This document shows, one piece after another, positions 1 through 6,359 of a stretch of 13,009 nucleotides of DNA (position 1 is the stretch's first letter; each line of letters starts with the position of its first letter). The notes under the pieces are model-generated. The model was given only the letters and a program-made list of their open reading frames with translations. It was not told where the DNA came from and did no database searches. A program made the position numbers and the translations under genes. Origin of the DNA: an uncultured Kangiella sp. (GTDB taxonomy: Bacteria > Pseudomonadota > Gammaproteobacteria > Enterobacterales > DSM-103792); NCBI GenBank assembly GCA_946481205.1, contig CAMLNB010000095.1, positions 1-13,009 on the forward strand, read 5' to 3'.

Positions 1-1
1 G

Positions 2-76
2 CAGGCCGCTTGGCGGCGTACCCGGCAGCAGCCGGTCAGCGTTCTGTTCGCGGGCGCGGCGGTAGCCAAGAATTAA
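2..76 (+). CDS. possible C-terminal end of an upstream gene (partial)
   Basis: One forward frame is open from the left edge to a TAA at 74-76. It reads about 24 residues with a hydrophobic, small-residue stretch (VSVLFAGAAVA) near the end. It could be the tail of a protein whose body lies to the left of the window. Twenty-four codons without a stop is weak evidence in G+C-rich DNA, and another forward frame is also open to about 129. I do not recognise a family. Confidence 0.22.
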   Translation, partial: QAAWRRTRQQPVSVLFAGAAVAKN

Positions 77-340
77 CTGGTGGCGGTCGAGCAAGATTCG
101 GCCTGTTGTTGAATGGTGGTCGGGACTGACGCTGGGCAGATTATGTCTGAAATTTTTCGCCGCCGCGCTAGCCGCGCGGCCTCAAGTATCGTCATTACCT
201 GCTTGGGCGTGGGGGAGCCATGTTTTTGCACACGGCAGTCTCTGCTTTGGCTCGAACAAGCTGGACAACGATTGGGCCGCTTGCGGTGGTTGAACTTTGA
301 TACAGTCAGTCTTGAGATGTGCTGTAAGGGGATTTTCCTC
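77..340. other. stretch with no supported gene
   Basis: About 264 bases between the left-edge fragment and the small secreted-protein gene. Several short frames are open on both strands, but none has a good ribosome binding site or a recognisable product. A weak promoter-like pair for the downstream gene could be TTGAAC at 290-295 and TGAGAT at 313-318 (17-base spacer), but the -10 match is poor. I see no RNA gene or strong hairpin here. Confidence 0.4.
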
Positions 341-745
341 ATGCGTAGCGTGGCAAGCGGATTGCTGTTGTTTACCATGGCTGCTGCTGCGGACGAGTAC
401 CGCTGTCAACCCGCAATAAAGCACTATTGTTCCGCCACAAGCTGTGTGACGGAAACCGATGGTTTCCAACACGCGGAAATTTTCTTTTACAACAGCGATG
501 GGCCTACGCTTGGTGCGTGCCTGTGGACAAATTGCTACTTCGGTGCAGCTAGCCAGTTCACCTCAGCCGACGACGAACAGACGACAGTAATGGGCCAGCT
601 GCAGCCGGATCACTCACCCGAAATGTATCCACCAATCTTGATTTCGCTCACCTTGAGCAGGCAGCTGGATTTCACCGCGATATGGCACTACAGCGGAGCA
701 ACGATAACGCTCGACCATGGCAAGTGTGAGCTACGTAAGTCCTAA
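341..745 (+). CDS. small secreted protein with six cysteines, function unknown
   Basis: A 134-residue product I do not recognise. The first 18 residues form a typical short signal peptide: Met-Arg, a hydrophobic core (VASGLLLFTMAAAA), then a small-residue cleavage region before DEYRC. The mature part has six cysteines, with none in the signal peptide. An even number suits disulfide bonding in the periplasm or outside the cell. There is no lipobox and no membrane helix after the signal. I chose ATG 341 because an AAGGGG ribosome binding site lies about nine bases upstream. The same frame is open back to 113, but that extension would bury the signal peptide. The gene stands alone, with non-coding DNA on both sides and a leftward gene downstream. 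It could be a lineage-specific orphan. Confidence 0.55.
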   Translation: MRSVASGLLLFTMAAAADEYRCQPAIKHYCSATSCVTETDGFQHAEIFFYNSDGPTLGACLWTNCYFGAASQFTSADDEQTTVMGQLQPDHSPEMYPPILISLTLSRQLDFTAIWHYSGATITLDHGKCELRKS

Positions 746-871
746 TGTAACGCCCTAGAGCGGTGTGAGCAAAACCCAATCGCGCCGAATGAAGGCAGGA
801 AAAGAGACGTAGCCAAACAAACGCAGCAAGACAAGCAAGCGGCTGTTAGGTTCTGCTCGTATCTTGCTTCA

Positions 872-1753
872 TCAATGTTTTAGCAGGTTTGCCGGCGCAA
901 ACTGATCCGTCAGCACCTTCGCGCTCTTGTCCCAGTTTGCAGCTTTCTCCAGCGCCAGTATCTGCTTCACATCGACGCCATAAGGATTCAGTTTTGCTTG
1001 CCACTCCTGGGCAGCGAGATCAGGGCCGGGTAGGGCGAAGGCTTCCGGTGCAGCCAGCAGGACGCGGTTGCCGCGGGGGCTGGCGAGCATTTTGACATGC
1101 GGGAATACCGCTTCGTAGGTAACGGATTCGTGGTGATAGAGGCGGCTGGTGGCGAAAGTGTTGGCGGCAACCAGGCCTCCGGGATTCAGTGCGCTGCGAA
1201 CTTCCTGCAGGAATTCCTTGGTCATCAGGTGTTCGGGGATGTAATCCCCATTGAAGGCGTCAAGGACAATCAGGTCCCATTTCTTGCCGTCGCGCAGCGC
1301 GCGTTTCAGGTAGACGCGGGCATCCATGGTGATGGTCTGGACTTTGTCACTTTCTTGATAGTTGAAGAATTTTTTGGCGGCTTTGACCACGGCCGGATCA
1401 ATTTCAGCCGAAGTGATGATGGCGTTCGGCAGCAGTTCGTGGAAAACGGTGGGCAGGGTGCCGCCACCGAGACCGACGATCAGGATGTCTTTCGGTTCGG
1501 GTTTGACCAACAAGCTTGCCATCACCATTTTGGCGTAATCGAACACCAATTTGCGCGGGTTGGCGAGGTAGAAGCAGCTTTGATTGTGGGTGGCGCGATC
1601 ATGCACGACGAAGCGCATGCAGCGTTCGCCCTCTTGTTCGCTGATCAGGATGTTGCGATACAGCGAACGCTCTTCATGAATGATCTTGGCGTCGGCAACG
1701 CTGGCAAACAACAGGCTGGCGCTGGCAGTGAACAGAGTCAGATACGGTTTCAT
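872..1753 (-). CDS. spermidine-synthase-like methyltransferase-fold protein with N-terminal signal/anchor
   Basis: A 293-residue member of the spermine/spermidine synthase fold, Rossmann-type and binding an S-adenosyl compound. The glycine-rich nucleotide loop GLGGGTLP is at residues 94-101, the acidic strand end AEIDP at 116-120, a DAR turn at 144-146, and DAFNGDYIP at 165-173 where true SpeE has D-C/S-T-D-P. The Asp of the classical GGGDG loop is also missing. The polyamine-binding acidic residues are therefore not those of a standard aminopropyltransferase, and the substrate is unknown. Residues 1-22 are hydrophobic and end in ASVADA, like a signal peptide or single anchor, which is odd for a cytoplasmic enzyme fold. 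It lies 32 bases downstream of the six-helix membrane gene. Together they match the two halves of the fused MFS/spermidine synthase proteins. Family confidence is high; function is open. Confidence 0.85.
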   Translation of the reverse strand: MKPYLTLFTASASLLFASVADAKIIHEERSLYRNILISEQEGERCMRFVVHDRATHNQSCFYLANPRKLVFDYAKMVMASLLVKPEPKDILIVGLGGGTLPTVFHELLPNAIITSAEIDPAVVKAAKKFFNYQESDKVQTITMDARVYLKRALRDGKKWDLIVLDAFNGDYIPEHLMTKEFLQEVRSALNPGGLVAANTFATSRLYHHESVTYEAVFPHVKMLASPRGNRVLLAAPEAFALPGPDLAAQEWQAKLNPYGVDVKQILALEKAANWDKSAKVLTDQFAPANLLKH

Positions 1754-1785
1754 CGAGGCTCTCGTCAGATTCTTGGCTTTGCGTG

Positions 1786-2382
1786 TCAGGTGACCGGCAG
1801 GCGTTTGTGCAGCGCAATCAGCAGCAGGCCATTGGCAATCATGATGGCAATGGCAGTCAGCAAAATGTCGTTCATATCGGCCAGCGCGACAAAATAGAAC
1901 GAGGTCGCCAGAGTGCCGAGTGCACTGCCAAGTGTCGAAACAAAATACAGCACGCCGGCCGAAGCACCGCTGGTTTCACGTGAACGTGTCAGCAGCCGAA
2001 TGGAGTAAGGCGAAACCATGCCCATGACCACCGAAGGCAACAGGAACAGCACTAGTGATGCGACCAGTGAGCCATACCGTGGGTCGACAATCACATCGAA
2101 AATCGCTGCCATGATGGGTTCGGCGAAGTACACCACCGGCAGCATCAGCGCTCCGGCAAACAGAAAGATAATGCCGTAGCGTTTGACGCTGGCGTTGCGC
2201 AAAGACCAGCGACCACCAAGCAAATAGCCGATGCTGAGTGCCAGCATGAACACGGTGATGATGCTGCCCCAGACATAGATGTCGCCACCGAACCATGGCG
2301 CCAGAATCCGGCCGCCGAGCATTTCCAACACCATCAAAATAAAACCTGAGACAAAGGCCGACCAGAAAACTACCCAACTCAT
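1786..2382 (-). CDS. six-helix membrane protein, N-terminal half of the fused MFS/spermidine synthase family
   Basis: A 198-residue integral membrane protein with about six hydrophobic helices. The N-terminal sequence carries the E-M-L-G-G-R-I-L-A-P-W-F-G block (residues 20-32) that I associate with the membrane part of fused MFS/spermidine synthase proteins. It is followed by a GYLLGGRWS loop (52-60) and PSVVMGMVSPYSIRL (116-130). The protein stops after the sixth helix, and the synthase-like domain is a separate downstream gene, so the usual fusion is split here. The start is supported by AAGGA about ten bases upstream. The role is probably to partner the downstream protein at the inner membrane. 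Transport or polyamine metabolism is inference only. Confidence 0.8.
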   Translation of the reverse strand: MSWVVFWSAFVSGFILMVLEMLGGRILAPWFGGDIYVWGSIITVFMLALSIGYLLGGRWSLRNASVKRYGIIFLFAGALMLPVVYFAEPIMAAIFDVIVDPRYGSLVASLVLFLLPSVVMGMVSPYSIRLLTRSRETSGASAGVLYFVSTLGSALGTLATSFYFVALADMNDILLTAIAIMIANGLLLIALHKRLPVT

Positions 2383-2447
2383 GTTGTTATTGTCCTTATG
2401 CCAAGGTTGAACGCCATCGCGTTCTTGACCGATATGTACTCGCCCAT
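2379..2447 (-). other. possible 22-codon mini-ORF between the deacetylase and membrane genes
   Basis: In the 72-base gap after the deacetylase stop, an ATG at 2447-2445 opens a frame of 22 codons. Its TGA (2381-2379) overlaps the ATG of the membrane-protein gene in an ATGA junction. No strong ribosome binding site precedes it, and the peptide (starting MGEYISVKN) is not recognisable. Any gene starting ATGA has a TGA in that offset frame, so this may be chance. It could couple translation of the two genes. Confidence 0.15.
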
Positions 2448-2454
2448 CACCGGC

Positions 2455-3372
2455 CTATTGAAACACGCCTTGCTCCTGCAAGTGCTTGTTCAGCCAGTCT
2501 TCGTCTTCCAGATCGGGAACCAGTTCGCGGCGTTTGACGCCGTTGACCGCCGCAATGGCGGCGATGCGGCCTTGGCCGTTGAACACGGTATCCGGCACCT
2601 GTTCGGCAATCGGATCCTGATAAGCGAGGCTGGCCGGAATGATGGTCCAGCCTTGGGCCCGAATATGCCGCACCAGATCAGCCACAAACAAGGCCGCGAG
2701 ATCGTTTTCGTGCAACAGCAGCACATGCCGCGGCGAGCGCCCCAGCTGCTGCACCGCAACGCGGTCGTAAAACTGGATGCCTTGCCAGAGCAAGTCGACG
2801 TAGACCTGCTTGAGTTTGCCATAGTCAATGGACTTGCCGGCTTTTAGCGCGCCCTGAAATTTCGCGTCGAGAAACCAGTCATAGTTATCGACCGTCACGT
2901 AGCCGTTGCGGTAGCCGCTTTCGCTCAAGGCTTTCAGCAGATCCCGGTGTGACTCCGCAGTCTTGCCTTCATCGAGAAAGGGGAAGCGAAACAGCGGCAT
3001 GAAACCGGGTAGTTCGCTCAGGATGGCATTTGCAGTTTGTAAATCATTGCGGAAACCAGCGGGGCCCAAGGCATCTGGCCGGTTGTGAGCATGACTGTGA
3101 TTGGCCAGTTTATGACCTGCTGCGGCGTAGGCGAGCAGCTGTGGTCGATTGTTGTGATTCAAATTACTGGTGGTAACAAAGAACAGTGCTTCGCTGACCT
3201 CGGCTTGGCGCAATGCCTCCAGCAGATACTGGCTGCGCTGGGCGCTGGTGAAATAGCGACCATCCGGACGCGGTGCATCGTCAAAGCTGATCGCAATTTC
3301 GCCGGCATGAGCCGGCGAAATAACAAGCAGAATGAGCGCAAACCAGCGCTTGCGCGAGCGGAGTAAGTTCAC
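2455..3372 (-). CDS. secreted polysaccharide deacetylase family protein (NodB domain)
   Basis: A 305-residue carbohydrate esterase family 4 type protein. A signal peptide (residues 1-23, ending SPAHA) directs it to the periplasm or outside. The NodB motifs are present in order: SFDDAP at 29-34 (catalytic and metal Asp), HSHAH at 92-96 (two metal His), RFPF at 129-132, and LLHEND at 219-224 (catalytic His). The family removes N- or O-acetyl groups from amino-sugar polymers such as chitin oligomers or peptidoglycan; the substrate here is unknown. The start is GTG at 3372. The upstream YbhB gene ends in TGA at 3371-3369, giving a 4-base GTGA overlap and suggesting translational coupling. The roughly 80-residue tail after the last motif is not assigned. 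Confidence 0.9.
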   Translation of the reverse strand: MNLLRSRKRWFALILLVISPAHAGEIAISFDDAPRPDGRYFTSAQRSQYLLEALRQAEVSEALFFVTTSNLNHNNRPQLLAYAAAGHKLANHSHAHNRPDALGPAGFRNDLQTANAILSELPGFMPLFRFPFLDEGKTAESHRDLLKALSESGYRNGYVTVDNYDWFLDAKFQGALKAGKSIDYGKLKQVYVDLLWQGIQFYDRVAVQQLGRSPRHVLLLHENDLAALFVADLVRHIRAQGWTIIPASLAYQDPIAEQVPDTVFNGQGRIAAIAAVNGVKRRELVPDLEDEDWLNKHLQEQGVFQ

Positions 3373-3845
3373 TGCTTCTTTCCTGTTTTCTCGTAGGTAC
3401 CGATCAGCTGTGTTTCTGCCAGCACATGACCTTTCATGGCTTGTTCCAGCGCGGCTTTGTTGGCTTTGCCAAGATCAGGCAAGACGGTATCGAGAGCATA
3501 CAGTTTATGGAAGTAGCGGTGGCGGCCAATCGGTGGGCATGGACCGCCATAGCCTTCACGTTGCCAATCGTTCAATGCCGATTTGGCACCGGCAGGCAGC
3601 GCACCGCCCTCCGGCAGGCCTTGGCTATCAGCGGGCAGGTTATAGACCAGCCAGTGCACCCAGGTGATTTTCGGCGCTCTCGGATCTGGCGCATCCGGAT
3701 CATCGACGATCAGCACCAGGGATTTGGTTCCCTGCGGAGCATTTTGCCAAGTCAGCGGTGGCGCGAGGTCACGACCTTCGCAGGTATAGACAGCAGGAAT
3801 GGCTTCTTGATGAGCGAAAACCGGTGAGTCGATGGCAAACGGCAT
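3369..3845 (-). CDS. YbhB/YbcL family Raf kinase inhibitor-like protein (PEBP family)
   Basis: A 158-residue bacterial phosphatidylethanolamine-binding-protein homologue. Family landmarks are DDPDAP at 48-53, WVHWLVYNLP at 62-71 and GYGGPCPP at 98-105 followed by GRHRY, which form the anion-binding pocket. There is no signal peptide, so it is predicted cytoplasmic. The molecular role of bacterial YbhB proteins is poorly known. The start at ATG 3845 is fixed by a near-perfect AAGGAGG ribosome binding site five bases upstream. An in-frame upstream ATG at 3878 would add 11 residues not typical of the family. It is the first gene of a leftward cluster and overlaps the deacetylase by 4 bases. The frame is also open upstream to the stop codon of the protease gene. 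Confidence 0.93.
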   Translation of the reverse strand: MPFAIDSPVFAHQEAIPAVYTCEGRDLAPPLTWQNAPQGTKSLVLIVDDPDAPDPRAPKITWVHWLVYNLPADSQGLPEGGALPAGAKSALNDWQREGYGGPCPPIGRHRYFHKLYALDTVLPDLGKANKAALEQAMKGHVLAETQLIGTYEKTGKKQ

Positions 3846-3907
3846 GCTTCCTCCTTGAGTGTCTACGTCAATAACCAACCGTACATTTTTGAACGCCGTT
3901 TCGTTGC

Positions 3908-3937
3908 ACTTTGCCTGGCTGAACTTTGTCTAGTTGA
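3908..3937. repeat. 15-base imperfect tandem duplication across the protease stop codon
   Basis: Two adjacent 15-base units, ACTTTGCCTGGCTGA (3908-3922) and ACTTTGTCTAGTTGA (3923-3937), differ at three positions, all transitions. The second unit contains the TAG stop of the leftward protease gene. The first has CAG in the equivalent place. The duplication lies at the junction between the protease and YbhB genes. Confidence 0.6.
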
Positions 3938-4685
3938 ACAGGGCGTCGTAACCAATCGCGAACACGGCGATGTCGGCGAGAATGTGGCTGATGTAGGCCG
4001 GCCAGATGCTGCGATAGCGTGCGTACAGCGCGCTCCAGATCACACCAGCGAGCAGTACGCCAAGCGAACCGAGTGCGTTCAAATGCCATGGCACATAGGC
4101 TGACAATGCCACCGTGTGGTGTGCCATGAAGATCACGGCAGCCAGCAAGACGGCGTTGCGTGATGAAACCAGTTGCTCGCTTTGTCGGTACAGAAACCAG
4201 CGAAACGCGTATTCCTCAACCAGACTGTTGAACAAGGTCCAATACGCGGCCATCAGCAAATAGCGTTCTGGTGTAGACAGGCCGGCCGTTGTCAATGCCG
4301 CGCGCATCGGTGCCGGATCGAATTGGCCTTTGCCGAACAACCAGTAACCGATAACGATGGTGCCAGCCATCAGCAAACCGGTGCCGAGTCCGGCGCGAAT
4401 GCCGGCGCTGCGCAATGCCGGTGCCAGTGGCGACCATGAAATCGCTTGTCGCTCTTTCAAAACAAACCAGAGCACCGGGCCGATCAGGAACCACAGTTTT
4501 GCGAATGCCCACAGGGCCGAACCCAACGGGCCGGGCGTGCCGTACAGCGCAATGGCGACGCCTACGGTTGGTGCCGGCGCAAACAACAACAACGCCAGCA
4601 GCGCATTACGCTTACCGGACGTATTCAGTGACGGCGCAAATGCAGTGTTCTGTGAGCTGTGTGCGCTTGGTGAGTGAAGGGGCAT
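3930..4685 (-). CDS. CPBP family intramembrane glutamic protease (CAAX/Abi type)
   Basis: A 251-residue membrane protein with about six to seven hydrophobic helices. It carries the CPBP signature: EEYAFR at 157-162 (motif 1, catalytic Glu pair and Arg), a His pair FMAHH at 186-190 (motif 2), and HILAD at 234-238 (motif 3). The eukaryotic relatives cleave prenylated CAAX proteins. Bacterial members have been linked to bacteriocin immunity and processing, but the substrate here is unknown. The first roughly 25 residues are polar, use A/T-ending codons more than the rest, and overlap another open frame. The exact start is therefore less certain than the family, although no other ATG lies before the first helix. 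The gene has the same orientation as tusE upstream, across a 141-base gap. Confidence 0.85.
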   Translation of the reverse strand: MPLHSPSAHSSQNTAFAPSLNTSGKRNALLALLLFAPAPTVGVAIALYGTPGPLGSALWAFAKLWFLIGPVLWFVLKERQAISWSPLAPALRSAGIRAGLGTGLLMAGTIVIGYWLFGKGQFDPAPMRAALTTAGLSTPERYLLMAAYWTLFNSLVEEYAFRWFLYRQSEQLVSSRNAVLLAAVIFMAHHTVALSAYVPWHLNALGSLGVLLAGVIWSALYARYRSIWPAYISHILADIAVFAIGYDALFN

Positions 4686-4826
4686 AGCGGCCGGTATCGT
4701 CCATGAGGCTCAGGTGTTCGACCATACACGCGCCGATCGGTGCTGGCAATTGCAGCGGTAAAAGGTCGCACTCGGCGCGACGCATTGGCTTGGATTTTGA
4801 TACCGGAACTTGATATGAGACTCCGA
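4686..4826. other. gap between tusE and the protease gene
   Basis: A 141-base stretch with no clear terminator hairpin after tusE and no strong promoter for the protease gene. It contains the first part of an unassigned leftward 57-codon frame (4612-4785) that runs into the protease N terminus. Confidence 0.4.
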
Positions 4827-5168
4827 TCAGATGCAGCGTGCGGGCTTCGGTAAGCCGGCAATCTTGGTGGCCTGCTTGGCGGGCTCCTTGAACAGTTTGT
4901 GCAGATACAGGCTGTTGCCTTTTTCCGGGCCCCAGTGCTGGGCCAGATATTTCACCAGCGGGCGTATGGCGGGGCTGCTCTGAAACTCGTCATAGAACGC
5001 ACGAACATAGCCAATCACTTGCCAATGCTCGGTAGACAGTGTGATGCCTTCCTTGGCGGCGATGATTTCGGCAACGGCTTCGTTCCAGTCGCTGCGTTGG
5101 CGCAAGTAACCATGAGCATCGGTGCTGATGCGATGGCCATTGACGACGAGTGTATGGAGTTCGGTCAT
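4827..5168 (-). CDS. tusE: sulfurtransferase TusE (DsrC/TusE family)
   Basis: A 113-residue last carrier of the Tus sulfur relay. It accepts persulfide sulfur from TusBCD and presents it to MnmA on the tRNA. The C terminus GLPKPARCI has the invariant penultimate cysteine (C112) on the flexible arm. The segment KQATKIAG just before it matches E. coli TusE, where dissimilatory DsrC proteins have a second cysteine. This protein has Thr-Lys there, so it is TusE-type, not sulfite-reductase Dsr[12 protein letters not shown] and [10 protein letters not shown] are also family landmarks. It is the last gene of tusDCBE, 12 bases after tusB, and no strong ribosome binding site is visible, so coupling to tusB translation is plausible. 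Confidence 0.96.
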   Translation of the reverse strand: MTELHTLVVNGHRISTDAHGYLRQRSDWNEAVAEIIAAKEGITLSTEHWQVIGYVRAFYDEFQSSPAIRPLVKYLAQHWGPEKGNSLYLHKLFKEPAKQATKIAGLPKPARCI

Positions 5169-5180
5169 GGTGTGCTGTGG

Positions 5181-5492
5181 TTAGCGCCAGGCGATAACGC
5201 GATCATGTTGCAGCGTCAGTGCGACGAATTCGGCATCGCTGATCGGTTGAATGAATCCGGGCAACAACGTTTGCACACCACGGGCGTCGACATCGGCCTG
5301 CAAGGCATAGTGAATGGTGAATCGCTTGGTTTGCGACAAAGTCTGTTGTGACAGGCTGTGCTGCAACAGCTCATGTCGAGCAAGCAGCACGGCGTCTTCG
5401 CGCAGCAGCAAGGCGTCACCACTTTGGGCCGCGGCCAGCGTTCGGCGCAGTGCCTCCGGATTGGCGTGATGCAGGCAATGTAGTGTGCTCAT
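5181..5492 (-). CDS. tusB: sulfurtransferase complex subunit TusB (DsrH family)
   Basis: A 103-residue small subunit of the cytoplasmic TusBCD heterohexamer. Recognition rests on the N terminus MSTLHCLHHANPEAL (compare MLHTLHRSPW in E. coli), the GDALLLREDAVLLA segment and the C-terminal hydrophobic and tryptophan-containing end, plus its place after tusC. Subunit B is the least conserved of the three. The start chosen is ATG 5492, two bases after the tusC TGA (5497-5495). An in-frame ATG five codons further upstream would sit inside tusC. It is leftward, between tusC and tusE. Confidence 0.93.
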   Translation of the reverse strand: MSTLHCLHHANPEALRRTLAAAQSGDALLLREDAVLLARHELLQHSLSQQTLSQTKRFTIHYALQADVDARGVQTLLPGFIQPISDAEFVALTLQHDRVIAWR

Positions 5493-5494
5493 GA

Positions 5495-5857
5495 TCAGTA
5501 CACCCAAACCTGGGTTTGAGTGGCGAGCTCGGCGGCCAGTTCGGCGCGGCTCATGGCTTGTGCCGGCAGCGCAAGCTGCTCAACGGACAGGCCGGCCATC
5601 TTGAGGCTGTCAGAGCAAATCTGTACGGCAGTCACGCCATACAACTCCATCAATTTGAATTGTGCCAGCAGAGATTTGTCGCCGAGTGGAGAGTCGGTTG
5701 GCTGTGGTAGTAAATGCCAGATGCCATCGTCCTGAAAAATAACGGTGACTTGCTGATCAAACGCAGCACAGGCCAGTGCCGTGTCGAGTGCCTGGCTGGC
5801 GGCATCACTGCCGTGTGGTGGTGTGCTGATCACGATGCTGATGGTTTGGCTTTTCAT
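5495..5857 (-). CDS. tusC: sulfurtransferase complex subunit TusC (DsrF family)
   Basis: A 120-residue subunit of the TusBCD sulfur-transfer complex. The N terminus ISIVISTPPHGSDAASQALD matches the DsrE/F fold opening seen in E. coli TusC (FVFSTAPHG). FKLMELYG at 67-74 is the other strong landmark. I placed the start at ATG 5857 because it aligns with E. coli TusC. An in-frame ATG at 5869, directly abutting the tusD stop (TGA then ATG), would add MVRT and cannot be excluded. TusC structures the complex but is not the main catalytic subunit; the active cysteine is in TusD. Confidence 0.94.
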   Translation of the reverse strand: MKSQTISIVISTPPHGSDAASQALDTALACAAFDQQVTVIFQDDGIWHLLPQPTDSPLGDKSLLAQFKLMELYGVTAVQICSDSLKMAGLSVEQLALPAQAMSRAELAAELATQTQVWVY

Positions 5858-5869
5858 GGTTCGGACCAT

Positions 5870-6250
5870 TCAGGCAGGGAAGTGGACTACGCGATCACAA
5901 TCCAGCGCGCATTCAACCAGCGAGCCAAGACCGCTGATGTTGAACTCGGCGGCGAGATTGTTGCCGCCGCCATCGGCACGGATGCCGTAGCGTTGTGCGG
6001 CGGCAGAACACAGCAGCAGCTCGGTACCCTGTGTTTGTGCCAGCGCCTGCCAGCGCTGCTGCAATTGCGGTTCGTCGCTGGGGGTATCCAACAGAGCATT
6101 GCCGACGATCACGGCATCACCGGAAAAAAATACCCGCGCCAATTGATGGCCACTGGCGACGGCCGCTTCAGCAAAGCGCAACGCCGACAACTGACCTTGG
6201 CAGCTGACCGGATTGGCCGTGACATAGAGGGCAAAACGCGTGGCACTCAT
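5870..6250 (-). CDS. tusD: sulfurtransferase complex subunit TusD (DsrE family)
   Basis: A 126-residue catalytic subunit of TusBCD, receiving sulfur from TusA and passing it to TusE. The active cysteine is C81 in ELLLCSAAAQRYG, equivalent to C78 of E. coli TusD (NICVAAALRRG). SALRFAEAAVASGH, FFSGDAV, SDE and the ending FNISGLGSLVECALDCDRVVHF also match TusD. It is the first gene of tusDCBE, starting 57 bases after the right arm of the yccA terminator. No clear ribosome binding site precedes the ATG. Instead the start codon overlaps the stop of a mini-ORF, the last of three chained ones. A promoter for the operon was not clearly visible in the short leader. Confidence 0.96.
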   Translation of the reverse strand: MSATRFALYVTANPVSCQGQLSALRFAEAAVASGHQLARVFFSGDAVIVGNALLDTPSDEPQLQQRWQALAQTQGTELLLCSAAAQRYGIRADGGGNNLAAEFNISGLGSLVECALDCDRVVHFPA

Positions 6251-6292
6251 CTACGCGGTCTCATGTAAGCAGTCTCATAATGGCGGCTTCAT
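6247..6292 (-). promoter_or_regulatory. chain of three 18-base mini-ORFs leading into tusD
   Basis: On the minus strand, ATG codons begin at 6292, 6278, 6264 and 6250 (tusD), every 14 bases. The first three open frames of five codons plus stop: MKPPL, MRLLT and MRPRR. Each ends in a TGA that overlaps the next ATG as ATGA, the last overlapping tusD itself. The second and third 14-base units match at 11 of 14 positions. No good ribosome binding site is visible for any of them, tusD included. This could be a translational-coupling or attenuation leader, or only a decayed tandem repeat of the start region. Confidence 0.35.
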
Positions 6293-6300
6293 GGCAACGA

Positions 6301-6334
6301 ACAAAAAATAAAGCCCGCTGAAGCGGGCTTTATT
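6301..6334 (-). terminator. rho-independent terminator of yccA
   Basis: A perfect 12-base-pair stem (AATAAAGCCCGC at 6307-6318 against GCGGGCTTTATT at 6323-6334) with a 4-base loop. On the minus strand a run of six T follows (6306 and below). It lies 26 bases past the yccA stop and 50 bases before tusD, so it should end the yccA transcript and separate it from tusDCBE. Confidence 0.9.
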
Positions 6335-6359
6335 GTAGCGGCTAACCGCAAGGCTTGCC

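Noticed and set aside
113..340. Upstream in-frame extension of the small secreted protein to a start at 113
   Set aside because: It would bury the clear signal peptide, and it has a worse ribosome binding site than ATG 341.
1097..1897. Long forward open frame opposite the spermidine-synthase-like gene
   Set aside because: It is antisense to a gene with strong family motifs and crosses into the next gene. The translation has no recognisable domain.
4827..5168. DsrC of dissimilatory sulfur metabolism instead of TusE
   Set aside because: The second conserved cysteine of DsrC is replaced (KQATKIAG), no dsrAB-type genes are present, and tusDCB and mnmA are nearby.
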